From the NCBI RefSeq assembly GCF_000276665.1, contig NW_004955476.1, positions 7,933,642-7,997,641 of the forward strand: a stretch of 64,000 bases of DNA. Reading direction: 5' to 3'. Below the pieces are notes generated by a model, which was not told where the DNA came from, made no database searches, and worked only from the letters and a program-made list of their open reading frames with translations. Shown here in pieces: positions 1 to 12,250 of the stretch; positions within the stretch are counted from its first letter, which is position 1; every line of letters begins with the position of its first letter. Both the position numbers and the translations under genes were made by a program. The DNA is from Chinchilla lanigera. Taxonomy: Eukaryota > Chordata > Mammalia > Rodentia > Chinchillidae.

Positions 1-60
1 GGAAGCCCTCCTTCCGGGAAACCCTGAGGCCGGGAGTGAGTCGTCGGTCTCTGGTATCCT
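1..60 (+). other. GC-rich left edge, possible end of a 5' exon
   Basis: The first 60 bases are richer in G, C and CpG than the AT-rich DNA that follows. A donor-like GTGAGT sits at about 35-40 after GCCGGGA, so this could be the tail of an upstream exon or CpG island cut by the window edge. There is too little sequence to decide, and no reading frame can be tested. Positions 61-480 hold nothing I recognise. Confidence 0.15.
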
Positions 61-479
61 ACTTTTGGCGTATAGCTTTAAAATATTTTTTAATTTACCT
101 TTTCAACTATACCTGGAGAGACAGAAGATCATGAATAAATATTCATGTATGAATTTTAGGAGGAAACCTTAAGTGAATAAATTATCCATACACACAGTCA
201 TGTGTACATATATAGATTTCATGGTACATAGGTAGCCAGAGTAGGTATTTGATAGACGGTTACTGGATTAATCAAAATTATCTTTTGTATGTATAGTCTG
301 TAACTCTTTGAGGTCAATACACCCAAGTAATTTTGCATGATTCAGCCTCTGAAGGTGCTTTCAGCATGGAGATTTCTCAAAAAAATGCCAACGATGAATT
401 CCATTGGACTCTGCTATTCCCCTTCTATATACCTTCTCAAAAGAGTTAAAGACAACATATTACAATGCTGCAATGTAGT

Positions 480-960
480 CATACACTATAACTCATAATA
501 GCTAAATCCTGGAAGTGGCTAATAAGTCCATCAACAGATGAATGGACAAAAGAAAGTGTATTTATACACAGTGGAGTCCTACTCTGCCAAAATTAAGAAT
601 AAATTAGAATCATTTGTAGGAAATCGACTCATTGAGACCATAATGCTCAGTGAAATAAATAAGACACCTAAGGTTAAATATCACATAGTCTCTCTTATAT
701 GAGAAACCCAAAGTATAAATAAATTGAAGGGCAAAATAAAAGAAAGATAATAGAAAACAGGGAGACAGATTTTTTTGCAAATGGGACGTGGACTAAGAGA
801 TGGCTTGATGAGAGAAAGGGGAAGGAATGCAGAAGTAAAAGGAATTAAGATGTGTTATGTGCATGGAGCAACTCCCCACAATGAGTGTAATCTTTATGCA
901 TTGAAAATATGGACTCATGAAAATAGGCTTTGACAGTGAGGGTGCTTCGATATTCTTATG
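480..960 (+). mobile_element. L1 LINE 3' end (ORF2 C-terminus plus 3' UTR), degenerate
   Basis: The sequence around 510-660 follows the end of L1 ORF2 (CCATCAACAGATGAATGG, then a degraded MEYYSAIK-type stretch and AGTGAAATAAATAAG). It is followed by the A-rich, purine-rich 3' UTR with GAGAAACCCAAAGTATAAAT and a late ATGTGTTATGTGCATGGAGC. The same 3' UTR block recurs at 11410-11640, so both belong to one lineage-specific L1 family. Stops and indels break the frame. It is 5'-truncated, as most L1 copies are. Confidence 0.8.
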
Positions 961-1749
961 AAATAAAGTCCTTAGAAAGGGGAAGCTATGCAGGACACAC
1001 CCAGTGCACAGACTTCAGTGTTAGGGCTTCCGCTGCCACCAAGGCTCACCCAGTACAGGGCAAGGGTCCGGCTTCTGCTGCTGGAGACTTTTGAGCCCCG
1101 GTTCTGCCACTTACGAACTTTGTGAACACACAGAGTTTAATCATTTCCTGCGACCTCAGCCATAAACTGCTAACATAAACATCCATTGCATACTGTGTTG
1201 TGCGATTCAGCGGGAGGGTTTCTTGACCTCAATGCTGCTGAGAGCTGGGCTGTGTGATTCTTTGGGGTGGGTTGCAGCTGTGGGTGTGGTAGGATGCTTA
1301 GCAGCCACTGGAGGATGCAGCACCCACCAGCAGGCACGACAGCTGCCGTTTGTCCAGATATTGTCAGGAACCCCTGGGAGAGCAGTGGGGAGTGATCACA
1401 CCTGATATAATCTACTCGATTTGTCCCCTCCCTAACTAGGCTAATAAAACTCCACACTTAACCTGCTTAGAAAAATATCTATAACTGATAATGCTCACCT
1501 TTCTGAGGTTGAGAAGAGATCGCTGGTGGTATATTTTTCAGCCCTCCCTGGTTCTCTACAAGAGCTTTACTCAGGAAAAACCTAAATTATCACTGCAAAG
1601 CGATCGTTTGAATTTCCCCATGATGAAGCTGGGACTCTAATAACCAGTGTTGTTCACGAAGAAAGAAAATGTGTGTCTCTCTAGCCAGAGAAAAGAAGAA
1701 GTAGAAGGAACTGCAGTCCTGAACTAAATTGGAGGCAGTGGCGCTGAGC
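961..1749. other. Unassigned single-copy stretch
   Basis: I see no repeat signature, splice-bounded frame or promoter architecture I would defend. The overlapping frames on both strands near 1170-1457 lack any recognisable protein signature, and their coexistence on opposite strands suggests chance. Confidence 0.5.
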
Positions 1750-2020
1750 AGATCAATTCCCCGGACTCTGAGTGGCACATTCTGTGCACGGAGCACAGCT
1801 GACGTCAATGGGATTAAGTGGCTCCGATGACGGCGAGGCATGCGGGAGGCGCGAGCAGGCCCAGCTCCGGACTCAGCCTCTGGCTGTCCTGAGACAGGGA
1901 AGTCTGCGAATGAGAAACAGGAAAAGGCGCACGCACACCGGGGGAAGCACTCCCTTTCTGCACAACCTTCGCTCTCAGGTGAAATCCGAAATCCTCGGGC
2001 TCCTTGCACGTGCGTGTGTT
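1750..2020. promoter_or_regulatory. Small CpG island with perfect CRE, candidate promoter
   Basis: By eye there are about 17 CpG dinucleotides in 270 bases in a window that is otherwise CpG-poor. A palindromic cAMP-response element TGACGTCA lies at 1800-1807. A splice-donor-like CTCAG|GTGAAA ends at 1978, so a first exon on the plus strand running from near 1830 to 1978 is conceivable. CRE sites near CpG-island starts are a known feature of CREB/ATF-responsive promoters. Frames of 89-139 codons on both strands cross the block, and none looks like a known protein. A noncoding first exon or an unlinked CpG cluster are equally possible. Confidence 0.4.
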
Positions 2021-2245
2021 CAGAGCACTCTGCCCTCCTTTTGGACCAGGGCTGTGTAAACTACCCTGGCCACGCTGTACTAAAAGATGCCAAATTTTTA
2101 CCATTGTAATTCCTGGAGTCCAAGAAAGGAGAAGGCCAGAATTCATTCATAGATGTTTTGCTTCACCTACATTAATTATTTAAATGAATCGGTTTACTCA
2201 AAGGGCTTACAGTGGCATCTGCCTTAATAATTTCTGTATAATTAT

Positions 2246-2324
2246 TTTTCAAATAATGGGGCTCAAACCCCAGGTCATCTTGCTAAGCAGGCACTTTACC
2301 ACTGAGCTATACAACCTTAGCCCA
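2246..2324 (-). mobile_element. ID SINE (tRNA-derived), diverged
   Basis: Read on the minus strand this begins GGGCTAAGGTTGTATAGC and contains an A-box-like TAGCTCAGTGG and a B-box-like GGTTTGAGCCC, in the order and spacing of an ID element. The A-rich tail (ending near 2246) has decayed to a TATTTGAAAAATAATT-like sequence. ID elements are short RNA polymerase III retroposons of rodents mobilised by L1. The tRNA resemblance is ancestral and this is not a tRNA gene. Confidence 0.85.
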
Positions 2325-4020
2325 TGCTAACTAGTCTTACTACAATTACTGCTACCGCTGCTGTGGCCACTTTCGTTGTTTACTAAATATTATCCCTTAT
2401 GAATCATCTCAGGAAAGATTTCTCTCAGCCTCCAGGATGGATTAAGGTCTCCACTTCTGTAATTCCACAGATATGTTATCCCATTTATAACTTAGGCTAT
2501 TCTATTAAAACCGTCTGCTTAGCTATTTTTCTCTTTTATTAAAAGGACCTCTTTGGTTGCAGTGTCATATCACTCACCTTTTAAATCTGAGGCATGAGCA
2601 AATTATCTGGTTCACATTGATGAACCTGGAATTTTCCAGAGCTGGGTGGATCCAGCACTGGGCTTGGAAACCACACAATGGCTGGTGAAGAGGAAGAATT
2701 ACTGCCCTCTTACTGAAGCATAAGAATTTTTCAGACTCCCCATCTAGACATTCTACCCTGTTGCAACAGGGTCACCAGCCAGGAAGCCATGAATCAGAGA
2801 TCTCCAACCCTCAAAGGCAAGTACACTCAGATGGAGTCGCTTGGTATAACTCAATATAGGTTCATTCTTTAGAACCTCATGCTTTGAGCCTGGGAGGAAT
2901 TTCAAATCATTCTTTCCTGGGATGTATCTTGGATACCATGGGCATATGTGTAGTCGTAGAGTTTTATAGGAGATGAGAGATAATACATGGCCTTAGAGAT
3001 AACTAGAACTGCAAATCCTCCCTGAAATGTCCATAGGCACTATCACATCGTCACCTTGGCTTCTTGTGCTGCTTCTGTCCCCCTTCTATCTTGGGCTCTT
3101 CCCTTGACTCTTATAATCCTACCTGCTTCTGCAGACTGACTTCCTCCCTCAGACCTGATTCCCTCTTGGAGACTGGGAGTCTACTGAGTCTATTGTTCTC
3201 CCACTCTGCCTTCCTCCCCTACATCTGAGGAACAAGGGGGAACTTCTCCTGCTATTTCTAATTGGCATGTGGGTGTGCACACAGTCATGTGTTATATACG
3301 TACGCACATATAAATACATACATATACCGTTGGGTGTATGCAAGATGCATATGAGAAAATGCAGTTTGAAGGAATTCCTTGTCTCTGTCACACTACATAC
3401 TCTTTGAAGGTTTTTTTTACCACTATTCTATTCTGTTATTGATGACAGCCTGTCACCAGGCTGATTTTATGAGCAGTGATGCATTGTAACGTGGTGTTTG
3501 AGAAACACTCAGTTGTGTGACAATTCTGTTTTCACTGCAGAAATGGACTTTTGAAGGAGTGGCTGGATTCTCTTTAACTTTTAGGTGGGAAAGTCAGTGA
3601 TCCATCAAACCATGCAATTGGAAGGACTTTGTGGCTAAGGATTACATTAAAGAAATCCCAACTTCTATTAAGGGCTATGATTCTAAAAGTACATATTTGA
3701 AAACTAAATTTAAGAGCTTAATAATTGTTTTAGGATAAGAGCCCTGCTCTTACTGCTCTTACAGCTTTGCTACTACTGCTTTGGCACAAGTATTCTTGTA
3801 CCTCTTTACTGACAAAAAAATAAATAAATAAAAATAAAAGGAAGCAGGACATTTTAAGAGATGTGCTATCCTCAATGTCAAACAGCTAGTACTGCAAATG
3901 CAGAAGTGGATCCAAATCTGTATGAACAAATTACTAACATTGCTCCCTTTATACTGGACCACTTTGCCTTTTCAGGTACATTTAAGCTTTGTAAAATGCT
4001 TATTGTAAGCAAATGCCTTT
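2325..4020. other. Unassigned stretch
   Basis: This is mostly AT-rich unique sequence. A short AATA/AAAT run occurs near 3815-3838. No repeat family or gene can be supported. Frames at 3149-3391 (minus) and 3759-3962 (minus) carry no domain signal. Confidence 0.5.
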
Positions 4021-4021
4021 C

Positions 4022-4190
4022 TCTAACAACTGAAGGTAGTGACATTTAATTCTCATTGCAACCCTACAAAAGAAAGTATCATTATTTTTCTCATTTTATA
4101 GGACTAAAAACTGTGACAAAAGAAGTTAAGCCACTTGGTTAGTAGCATATAGGTTGCAAAAGATGGAGCCAGGATTCAAACTGAGATGGA
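4022..4190 (+). repeat. MIR SINE
   Basis: The order of blocks fits the MIR core: a CATTTAATTCTCATTGCAACCC-like segment, then CTCATTTTATAGG, then AAGCCACTTGGTTAGTAGC, then GAGCCAGGATTCAAACT. MIRs are ancient mammal-wide tRNA-derived SINEs. Divergence is high, as expected for their age. Confidence 0.8.
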
Positions 4191-5959
4191 TGAGGATGAG
4201 CTATATGACAGGAGTTTATAGGAAAATCATATTTATTCATTGGTCCAAAACAATGAAAAAAATTACTATCTTATGCAGATTTGACTGTCAACCTATGACT
4301 TTGAATATGCATTTTCATAAGTTTTGCTTGAGTTCTTACACACACAATATGTATAATTTGATAAAACCTATGTGATTGAAAATGAAGGCAAGGCATCAGA
4401 AGGGGAGAGTAATGGTAGGAGAAATAATGTATACCTACTCCATAAGATTCACGGTGAAAGCATCCCTGGCCTTATTCACTTGGGTCACAAGGAATGATTT
4501 ATTGCTGAACATGCCACAAAGCACTATTTTTGATTATTCATGGAATTTATTAGGTAAAATAAACTTTTATAGTAATCCTGCATGGTAAACGTGTTCAGTG
4601 CATAATGATGTTTGATTAATATTCTCATAAAATAAGCTCCCAGATTTTATAGTTTTGTGGGCATATTAGGATCATATTAAGGTGCTTAATGTCTAAAAAA
4701 ACATTAAATGGTTGGTAAAATCTGTCAGAAAAAGAGTAGAAGTGAAAATTCCTTCAGTCTGGTTGTTGACAAAGACAAGGTTGATTGAGTAGAACTACAG
4801 GTGGGAAATGGGTCATATTATATTCTCTAGTCGTCTTTAAATGGACAGTTAATTGTTAATGCATTAGGTGTAGAATAGCAACAGGTCCTCTTTTATCTCT
4901 TTTCTTTTTGGCTACCAATGCAGATATGTCAAGGACACAGAATTATTTGAAGATCTTGATGAAACATCCAACAATATTTTACAGAAAAAAGCACAGTGAC
5001 AATTTATAATCCAAACTGAAAAAGGTTCAAAAATAAATGCACAGTTGTTAATGAATGACTTTTACATGTGACGTGAAATGGGACTGTCCTACATGAGCTG
5101 AGATGGAGGGTCATAGGGAGACCGTTCATTAGGCATGGTTATTAAAATTGCAGAACTTCTTTTTCTACACCATTTAGAAAAAGCCCACTGCATCAAGTTC
5201 TCCAAGTATCACTCAATCGCTTCTAACTCTGCAGTCCTAACCCTATGTTCCTCCAGAACAAATCCTCACCCACAAAATGAAGGAAAGGAGATGCAGTTAT
5301 TTTATGGTACTACTGTATTGAGATCCTCATATCTATAAGTAGAGCAAGCATATTCCCAGTTTATTCCCCTGTGTAATTACAAGTAGTCCTCCAACCAGTT
5401 GCAGAAGATCTAAATTGGGGTATTTTATTTGTTTATTGACCATCTCATCCACAGAACATTCTGAACAAAGGCTGCAATCTTAGTTGTAGCAGAAGAGAAT
5501 ATAAATCTTTTCCATGTTCCCTGAGCCACCTAGCTAAATAATGTAATAGGTACTCAAATTGTGAAATATGGTATATAATAATAGCCTCCCAGTGTGACTG
5601 GAATCCTATGGTGTGGGTCTTGCAGCTTCACTCTAGAACACAAAGTAATTTGCCTTGAAGCTGTGGAGTCCTTTGAATGAGGATGAGTCATGCAGTCCTC
5701 TGGGACAGAAGAGGATGTATATTACTGCATTTCCTGTGAACATCCTCTTCCCCACTAACAGCCTTTGGTCTTCAACAATTATTTAAAGATACTTTCTAAG
5801 TTGAAACTCTTACTGGCATCTTGGCATGAAAAATGTTGTGTTTATCTTAAAGCCTAGAGACATCCCAAACCACCAGTAATTGCATGGCTTATTAGTGCCA
5901 GAGGAAGAGTGGCTGGTGCTCCTCTAAAATTGGGAAATGATCAGAAAAGACTAAATTTA
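4191..5959. other. Unassigned AT-rich stretch
   Basis: I found nothing recognisable here. The 70-73 codon frames at 4154-4375 and 4376-4588 overlap or adjoin the MIR and have no protein-like composition. Confidence 0.5.
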
Positions 5960-6330
5960 CTCATTTTTAGATTTATTTAACCATTGAATATTTATGAGCA
6001 TTCCAAATATGCCAGATAATATCTCAAGGATTTGGAATATATTGGGGAATATAACAGACCAAGAAATCTTGGAGAGAAAATTTTGGATTTTGAATAAGTT
6101 AATGAAAACAGTCATCCAAGACTTAAAGAAAATGAGAAACTTACCTTTATAAATATTTTGAGGAAGAGGATTCTTCTAGTGGGAACAGGAAGAATGAGGT
6201 GGGGTTTTGAGCTGAGGTTTCAGCAAATTATCCAAAGAGTAAGTGAATGGGCATGGTTGAGGGGAAAGGAGGGAGGAGAAGCAGCCAGAAGGAGGGCACA
6301 GGAGCTGAGGAACAGGAGGCAGTCGATGGG
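5960..6330 (-). repeat. L2 LINE 3' region, degenerate
   Basis: Read on the plus strand the order is a degraded AATATTTATGAGCATTCC / GCCAGATAATATC / GGGGAATATAACAGACCAAG block, followed by GAGGTGGGGTTTTGAGCTGAG and a GGGAGGAGAAGCAGCC-type block. That is the reverse complement of the L2 3' UTR. The match is patchy and the ends are approximate. Confidence 0.55.
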
Positions 6331-7439
6331 GTTGTAAGAGCCACTGTCATTTTATTGGCTTTAATTGATGAGACATAAGACTCCATTGGATGGTGTTGTG
6401 TATATGTGACACTTCATGATGTAGATGTTCTGAGATATACTTTGGCATTGTGGGTTAAGAATCAACTGTAGGAATTGCAGTGTGGATACCACAGAACGAA
6501 TCGCAGAGAAAGGGGAGGGGAAACCAACCAAAATAGGCAAGGTGGAGGTGGTGAGAGTTGGTTGGAGTCTCCATATATTTTACAAGCTGAGAAACAATAC
6601 TTATTAAAAGATATGAAGAAAATTGGGGAAATTCAGCACGATGCCAATGTATTTGTTAGTTTGTTTTACTAAGTGGCTGGAAGATTTCTGTTGCATCCTT
6701 GCCCAGTAGACCAAGATTGGGGGGACTGTGAGTAGCAGGAATTTGTGGATTTTAAGTTGTCTTTTGAACACCAGATTAATCTGTCATGTTGGAAAGCAAG
6801 TATGTAAATTACAAAAATTCACATACTATTTAGTTTTATTGTTTGTGCAGAAGCTCCCTTGGCTCAACCGGTTAGTGATACTTATATTGTTTGTCAGTCC
6901 ACCTTGAACAGCAGGGTGTGTAAGACTATAAAAGGCTCCATCTCCCCGCTTTTGGATCCTGTGATCCCTTTGGTTTGGGATTATTTCTCACCTTCCCAGC
7001 CCCACTCCTCCAAAGCACGCTTGATTCCTGTTTCCACTTCTTCACCACAGTTCCTGCTCTTCCTTTACCACAGTAAGTTTCTCTCATCGCTGAAACTACC
7101 CTGCCCAAGTTAGCTTGAAATCCATGTTGCCGTCCTAAAATCTCTTTATTCTTGTACGACTTGACTCCCTAGGACCTGTGACGCTGTTGAATAGTCTGTC
7201 TTTGGAATGGTCTTTCATTGGTTCATACGACAACTCTTTCTCAATGACTTCGCATATCACTATTATTTTTCTGCTATGTCTCATTTTCTTTTGATGAGTT
7301 GTATTTTTGAAGTGTCATTTGAAAATCCAGAGTTAACCCTCAAATTATCTAATTCAACAAGCTCTTTCCACGAAATCTCTTTTACTTTCCTAGCTTCAGC
7401 TCTCACTAGATATATTGATTATACTTTTCTTGTAGAATT
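6331..7439. other. Unassigned stretch
   Basis: No repeat, exon or promoter can be supported. A frame on each strand around 6859-7113 is unremarkable. Confidence 0.45.
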
Positions 7440-7740
7440 TTCTCTCTAGCTCTATTCTTATTCAGATGACTCTCCAGTGGGAGTGTCCAATTGTTCATCC
7501 TACAGATCCCTCAAAGACAACATGATCTCTACCCCTCTGTGTACTCCTTCTGTACAAAAAGTCTCCTCCCTAGTGACATTTTGTCCTATGTTGTCCCTCA
7601 AGCCAGATATCTTAGTTATTTTGACCTCTCTTGACCTCACTTAATTAATCTTGCCAATGATTTTTAATATATTTCAAATCTCTCCTCTTCTTTTTTTTCT
7701 GACCTCCAACTTCTCTAATTATTGTTATTATATTTTAAAT
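7440..7740. repeat. Possible ancient interspersed repeat, family unresolved
   Basis: The pyrimidine-rich order of short blocks (AACATGATCTCTACCCCTC, GTACTCCTTCTG, TCAAGCCAGATATCTTAG, TTTTGACCTCTCTTGACC) resembles an old mammal-wide repeat I have seen in other genomes but cannot name. It could instead be unique sequence with chance similarity. Confidence 0.3.
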
Positions 7741-7993
7741 TCAACTTTCCATACATACTTGCAGATTTCTGGACTTGTTTCCTACAAGGTTGATAGTATA
7801 TGCTAATTAGTTGAGATGCCAATACAGATATTAAGACCTATTCATTTGTGCTCTTTTGCACTAGTTTGTATTAAGTCTGTGATCCCACCAGTGGTGACCA
7901 TTGGTCATCGGCATCTGTTGTCCCAAAGAGGATGGATCAAAGAAGAACCAAATATCCATCTCTTCATTTTCAATATTCAAAAGTAGAAGTTTA

Positions 7994-8185
7994 TTGGCCA
8001 TACATGGTGACACACTTCTGTAATCACAGCACCCTGCAAAGCTGAGGCAAAAGGTTGCATGTTCCAGCCCAAGCTGAGCAATTTAGGGATTTAGTAAGAA
8101 CCCCTATCTCAAGATGAAAACATAAAGGGCTGAGGTTACAGCTTAGTGCAAAGACCTGCGGTTAAATTCCTAGTACTGCAATCAC
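7994..8185 (+). mobile_element. B1-dID composite SINE
   Basis: The left part is B1/7SL-like (ACACTTCTGTAATCACAGCA, GCTGAGGCAAAAGGTTGC, TATCTCAAGATGAAAAC). The right part is ID-like (AGGGCTGAGGTTACAGCTTAG, GGTTAAATTCCTAGTACTGC). This fused two-part structure is the B1-dID SINE, which is described from non-muroid rodents. Substitutions are many, so the insertion is not recent. Confidence 0.85.
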
Positions 8186-10046
8186 CTCACCAATCAATCA
8201 ATTCATAACAGAAGTTCTGCCAAAAAGAGGTATAAGTTTTGAAGAATTCTTACTGAGTCTTTTAAAAATTTATTTTAGACATTAATTTCTGAGCTGAAAG
8301 ACAAATTTAGAGAAGAAAGGAAGAGTATGATTGCTATGTTGTGTATTACTCTACAATATTTCTGTAAAAATTAGTTTTCAAACATTTTTAAATCTCAGAT
8401 GATGTTTGAAGCACCTCATCTGTGAAAGCTCAGTGCATGCACACATGTACACATAAACGCACGTATGGATATTCTCACTTCACATGGAGCTGATACAAAG
8501 TTTGGGGCGCTTTATTCTTCCTTTCTATGTCTCAGCATGGTGATATTTTCATGTTAGGTTTCACTTTGTAACAATGCTGCTTTTGACATAGGAAATTTTT
8601 GTCACTGTTCATTAGTGGGCCATGGAGACCTGCAGCTTGGAAAGCACTGGTAGGGAGAGTGACATAGACCTCTGTCCATAAGTTAATTTTAATATGCAAT
8701 TTGAGCAGCATGTTAACATCCGAATCACCTTCATCATTTGTCTACATGCCAGGGTTGTTGGTCAGCAGAAAAAGAATCTTAATCAGGGGCCACGCTTCTC
8801 TGACTTCATAAAATGTATTTAAGTTTTTTTCCTAAAAATTCACTAGCATATTGGCTAATGAGACTAATAGGTGTTAGAAGAGAATTTTCGGTATTGAAAT
8901 AAGTTGCGTTCACATGTTGAGACTCTTCCAAATACTGAACAGGAATACTTGTTCGTGCATAAAGGAATTTGAAGACCTAGGAAACCTTGGCATCCCAGTA
9001 GCCAGAATTAGAATTGTCCTTCAGGTCCCAAAGTCCATCTTTTTCCGGGACCCTTCTCTTTCTTCCATTCCCTGTATGATCTAATCAAAAATATCCGAGC
9101 TTGTCACAGAACCATTTCTATATCTGTCTTGTAGTGAAACTTTCATTCCAGGTGACCATGGGAGGGCTTTTCAGGGAGAATAATGAGAAGCTCCTGGGCT
9201 TGAAGAACAGGTTCTATAACTGCCCAGGGGCCTGTTCACTAAGAAATGCTCATAGCCAGGGCAGCGTTACTCTGGATGAGCTGAGATTGGGACAAAGCAT
9301 TTGGTAGCGGGGAAGGTCAGGGAGCCCAGACCCTCTCCCTCTATAATCATCTGGGTGTCCTCAGAGGAGCAAGAAGAATCTGAAACTTATGAATGGTCAC
9401 GTCAGCCTATGTCAATTTGAGCCATAGATGTTATTGTGTGCTTGTAGAATACTACAAGCTCTTATGCAATTTACTAAAAGTCACAAAGCACAAAAGGGTT
9501 TTGAAATTCAAGTCTGTACCCCACCCCCAACACTGCCGCCTTAGACAACTCTGTGTACTGCGCCATAAGGGACCAGGAAGAACTCCTGACAGAGGACAAG
9601 TCATCCGCATCACTTTACGTAACATTTTGGAAGTCTCAGAGAAATTATTTATAACACCATTTTCTCAAAGGAAGTTGAACAAAGACTTTTCAGTGATGCA
9701 TTCAGATAGAAAGAATTTTTTTAAAAACCTCTGAAATAAAATTATATAAATATTCTTACAGGAAGTAGCTTCTTAATTTCGGATCATTTTCATAAGCTCC
9801 CTGTCATTATAGTACATCAGTTTATATCCTTCCATGCATGCTCAAGCAATGAAGACAGTCTGGCTTGTGTGTATTTTGATTTATTTTAGAATATAAAATA
9901 AATTTTGTATTACCATAGAAAGGAAGAAATTGACTCTTCCTGATCATGACAATTATTATTGAGATTGGAAACTAATCTCTCTGCAAAGTTCAGCAAGCCT
10001 GTATGGATATCACACGCAATTTGCCAAACTAAATTTCCCTTTCAGT
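8186..10046. other. Unassigned stretch
   Basis: Mostly unique-looking DNA. The 8370-8800 part has faint hAT/MER5-like wording (AATCACCTTCATCATTTG) but not enough to call. The frames at 9101-9307 and 9393-9734 have no recognisable signature and no convincing splice context. Confidence 0.45.
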
Positions 10047-10074
10047 TTATATGTAATTATTTAATTACATATAA
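10047..10074. repeat. Perfect 28-bp AT-rich palindrome
   Basis: Two 13-base arms, TTATATGTAATTA and its exact reverse complement, are separated by a TT loop. A near-perfect cruciform-capable sequence is a structural observation only, and no function is claimed. Confidence 0.9.
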
Positions 10075-11409
10075 TTAGAATTTTATGAATGGCTTAATCT
10101 ATACTTAAATTATCTGTCTAACCAGATGTCCTTACTCCGTGGTTGTTTCTCACCATCGACCAAATCCAAACTGTGTTCAGAGTTGCTTCTCATTAAATCA
10201 ACTGTGGGAGGGTAACCTGAGACACCCGTACCACTTGGTATCATGTCCACACCTAAGACTGCCACCAGTCACTTCAGGGTTGTCATCTTAGTAGTGCTTT
10301 TTGCTTTTGTTGTAATTATCTTATTCCTATAAAGCAGGAGAAGGAAATAATTCAACACTTGTTCAAAGTTGTTCTTGCTTGATGCAGAGCCCATATTGAG
10401 GCCAATGAAAGTAATCAACCCGGAAGTTTCCCATGCCACGTGGTGCTGTGACTCGCCCTGATTTTGGATGGGCATCCCCTGTGAGTGTGTTAAGAGTGCC
10501 ATTTGCACTTCTCTCCATGCTTTTGTAAAAGTAATGCTCCAGGAATCAATTTGGGAGTGCATGTGCAGGGAAAATGTGCTAATGCTCTCTGCACCCTTGT
10601 CTCTGCTTCGGCTTTTAGAATCCTGAATCTATGCTATTCCAGGAGAGTCCCAGCAGCTCCACCTCCTTCCACACAGGCCATTCTCGAATCTGGGCTTGAA
10701 TCACAAAGCCAGATTCAGCGATGAAACCCCTTTCAGCTAAGTGAGCTAACGTGGTAACTCTGCAAACTTGAAGTAGATACATATTAGTATATTCAGTAGC
10801 ATGCAGGTATTGTACTTCTTCTCTGTCAGGGTACTTCCATATAATTCATTGACACATATTCTCTAATTTGTGCTGATAAAGAAAAGAAAATTGTTTCAAT
10901 TATTTGGGAACATATTTTCTCAGATTCAGTACTGATCCCACTTGAACATACTGTGATTTGACCTGGGTTATGCCTACTGGCCTTGCAAGATTTTTAAGGT
11001 AGTTCTGCTCAACCATAGATACCTCTTGCAAGACACCCGATCCTGGGAAACTTACTGCAGGTCTCACAGAAAGGTGAGATTGGTCCCTCGGATACAAGAC
11101 AGTAGGCGTGTTCCACCAGCAAGGAAAGGTTTTAGACACTCATAGATGGGAGATCCAAGCAGATACTCGGATTCTAAGTCTCAGGATCTCCCTCCTCCCC
11201 AAAACTCTATTTTGTACATAAGGAATACAAATAACAAGAAGGAGACTTTCTTTTCTACTTCATAATCTTTATGTTTGAGTTGTGTGTCTGATTTGCAGTG
11301 AGATCAGCTTCAAGCCTACATTAAAAAATGGAGTCTTATGGATGGTCACTGAGGCACTTGGCATGTTTGATCTTGAGTTGGGCTCAAGAGCTGAAATACA
11401 ACATGGCTC
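10075..11409. other. Unassigned stretch
   Basis: No repeat or gene is recognised. The opposing frames at 10269-10562 and 10503-10724 and the minus frame at 10900-11139 have no known motif. Confidence 0.45.
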
Positions 11410-11640
11410 TCTTCTATGAGAAACCCAAAATATAAATAAAGATTGAAATAAAAGACAGATAAGGAGATAGATCTCTTGCAAAAGGAAATGGGTGCAAAAG
11501 ATAAAGGAAGGGAGGAGGGAGGGAGAGGAAAGGGAAAAAAGAAAGAACCGAGATGTGCTGTGTACATGTATCAAGTCCCCACAGGGAATGTAATCGTTAT
11601 GTATTGCAAATATGTACTACTATAAATAAAAACTGAAAGA
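11410..11640 (+). mobile_element. L1 LINE 3' UTR fragment
   Basis: It begins TATGAGAAACCCAAAATATA and continues through a purine-rich GGAAGGGAGGAGGGAGGGAG block. It ends with GTGCTGTGTACATGTATC, AAGTCCCCACAGGGAATG and a TATAAATAAAAACTG tail. The same block order occurs at 690-960. This is the terminal 3' UTR of a lineage-specific L1. The minus frames at 11269-11574 and 11346-11567 are read through it and are not genes. Confidence 0.8.
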
Positions 11641-12059
11641 GGGGTTTAAATGTGGAAGCATGTCAATTTTATTTGTCAATTCCCTCTTGTTTGCTAGTAA
11701 ATTTCACCTACACTCTTACAGGCTTTGCAGTAATTGCTCCTGCCCTATTGCTAAATCCCAGCAGCTACTCGATATGCCCAAACACTTACTTTATCTGGAA
11801 TTTCAAAACCAGAAAACACAGATAACCCTATCAGTTAGGGTGCTCTGTCATGCTGTAGGTTGCAGATATTGTGGTTTTGCGAAGAGGCCAGATATTCTTT
11901 GATTCTTCATAAAGAAAGGTGAGAATCAAGTCCCAATTTCTTAAATTTTGATTGTTTAGTAATCTTGATCAGTAAATTAAATTACTAATTTATATCTAGT
12001 AAAATAAGCAGTGACCTCCTCACGGGTAAACATTAAAATGCAAAAGCCACTGTTCCCAC
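11641..12059. other. Unassigned stretch
   Basis: Nothing recognised. The 80-codon plus frame at 11660-11902 has no supporting feature. Confidence 0.45.
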
Positions 12060-12250
12060 CTGTCTTGCATGGTGGTTGATGTATATTTTTGCTTGTTTAT
12101 GAGTTTCAGTAGAGACTGGATTTCACTGTGTGCAGATCAGTGAGTGGGTATTTTCCTTCATCTATTAGGTTATTTGGGATGAGGTGTTAGCTTGGGGTAT
12201 CAGTGTTGAAATTTGTTTAATAACTTTTAACATCTGGAGCTGAATTGGTT
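12060..12250 (-). repeat. Probable degraded L1 fragment
   Basis: The wording AGTGTTGAAATTTGTTTAAT at 12203 also occurs inside the clearer minus-strand L1 ORF2 piece at about 15580. The surrounding text (TCATCTATTAGGTTATTTGG) is compatible with antisense ORF2, but the match is short. Confidence 0.4.

Noticed and set aside
2246..2324. tRNA gene
   Set aside because: The A- and B-box-like text belongs to an ID SINE. No cloverleaf with a plausible anticodon stem can be drawn, and an A-rich tail is present.
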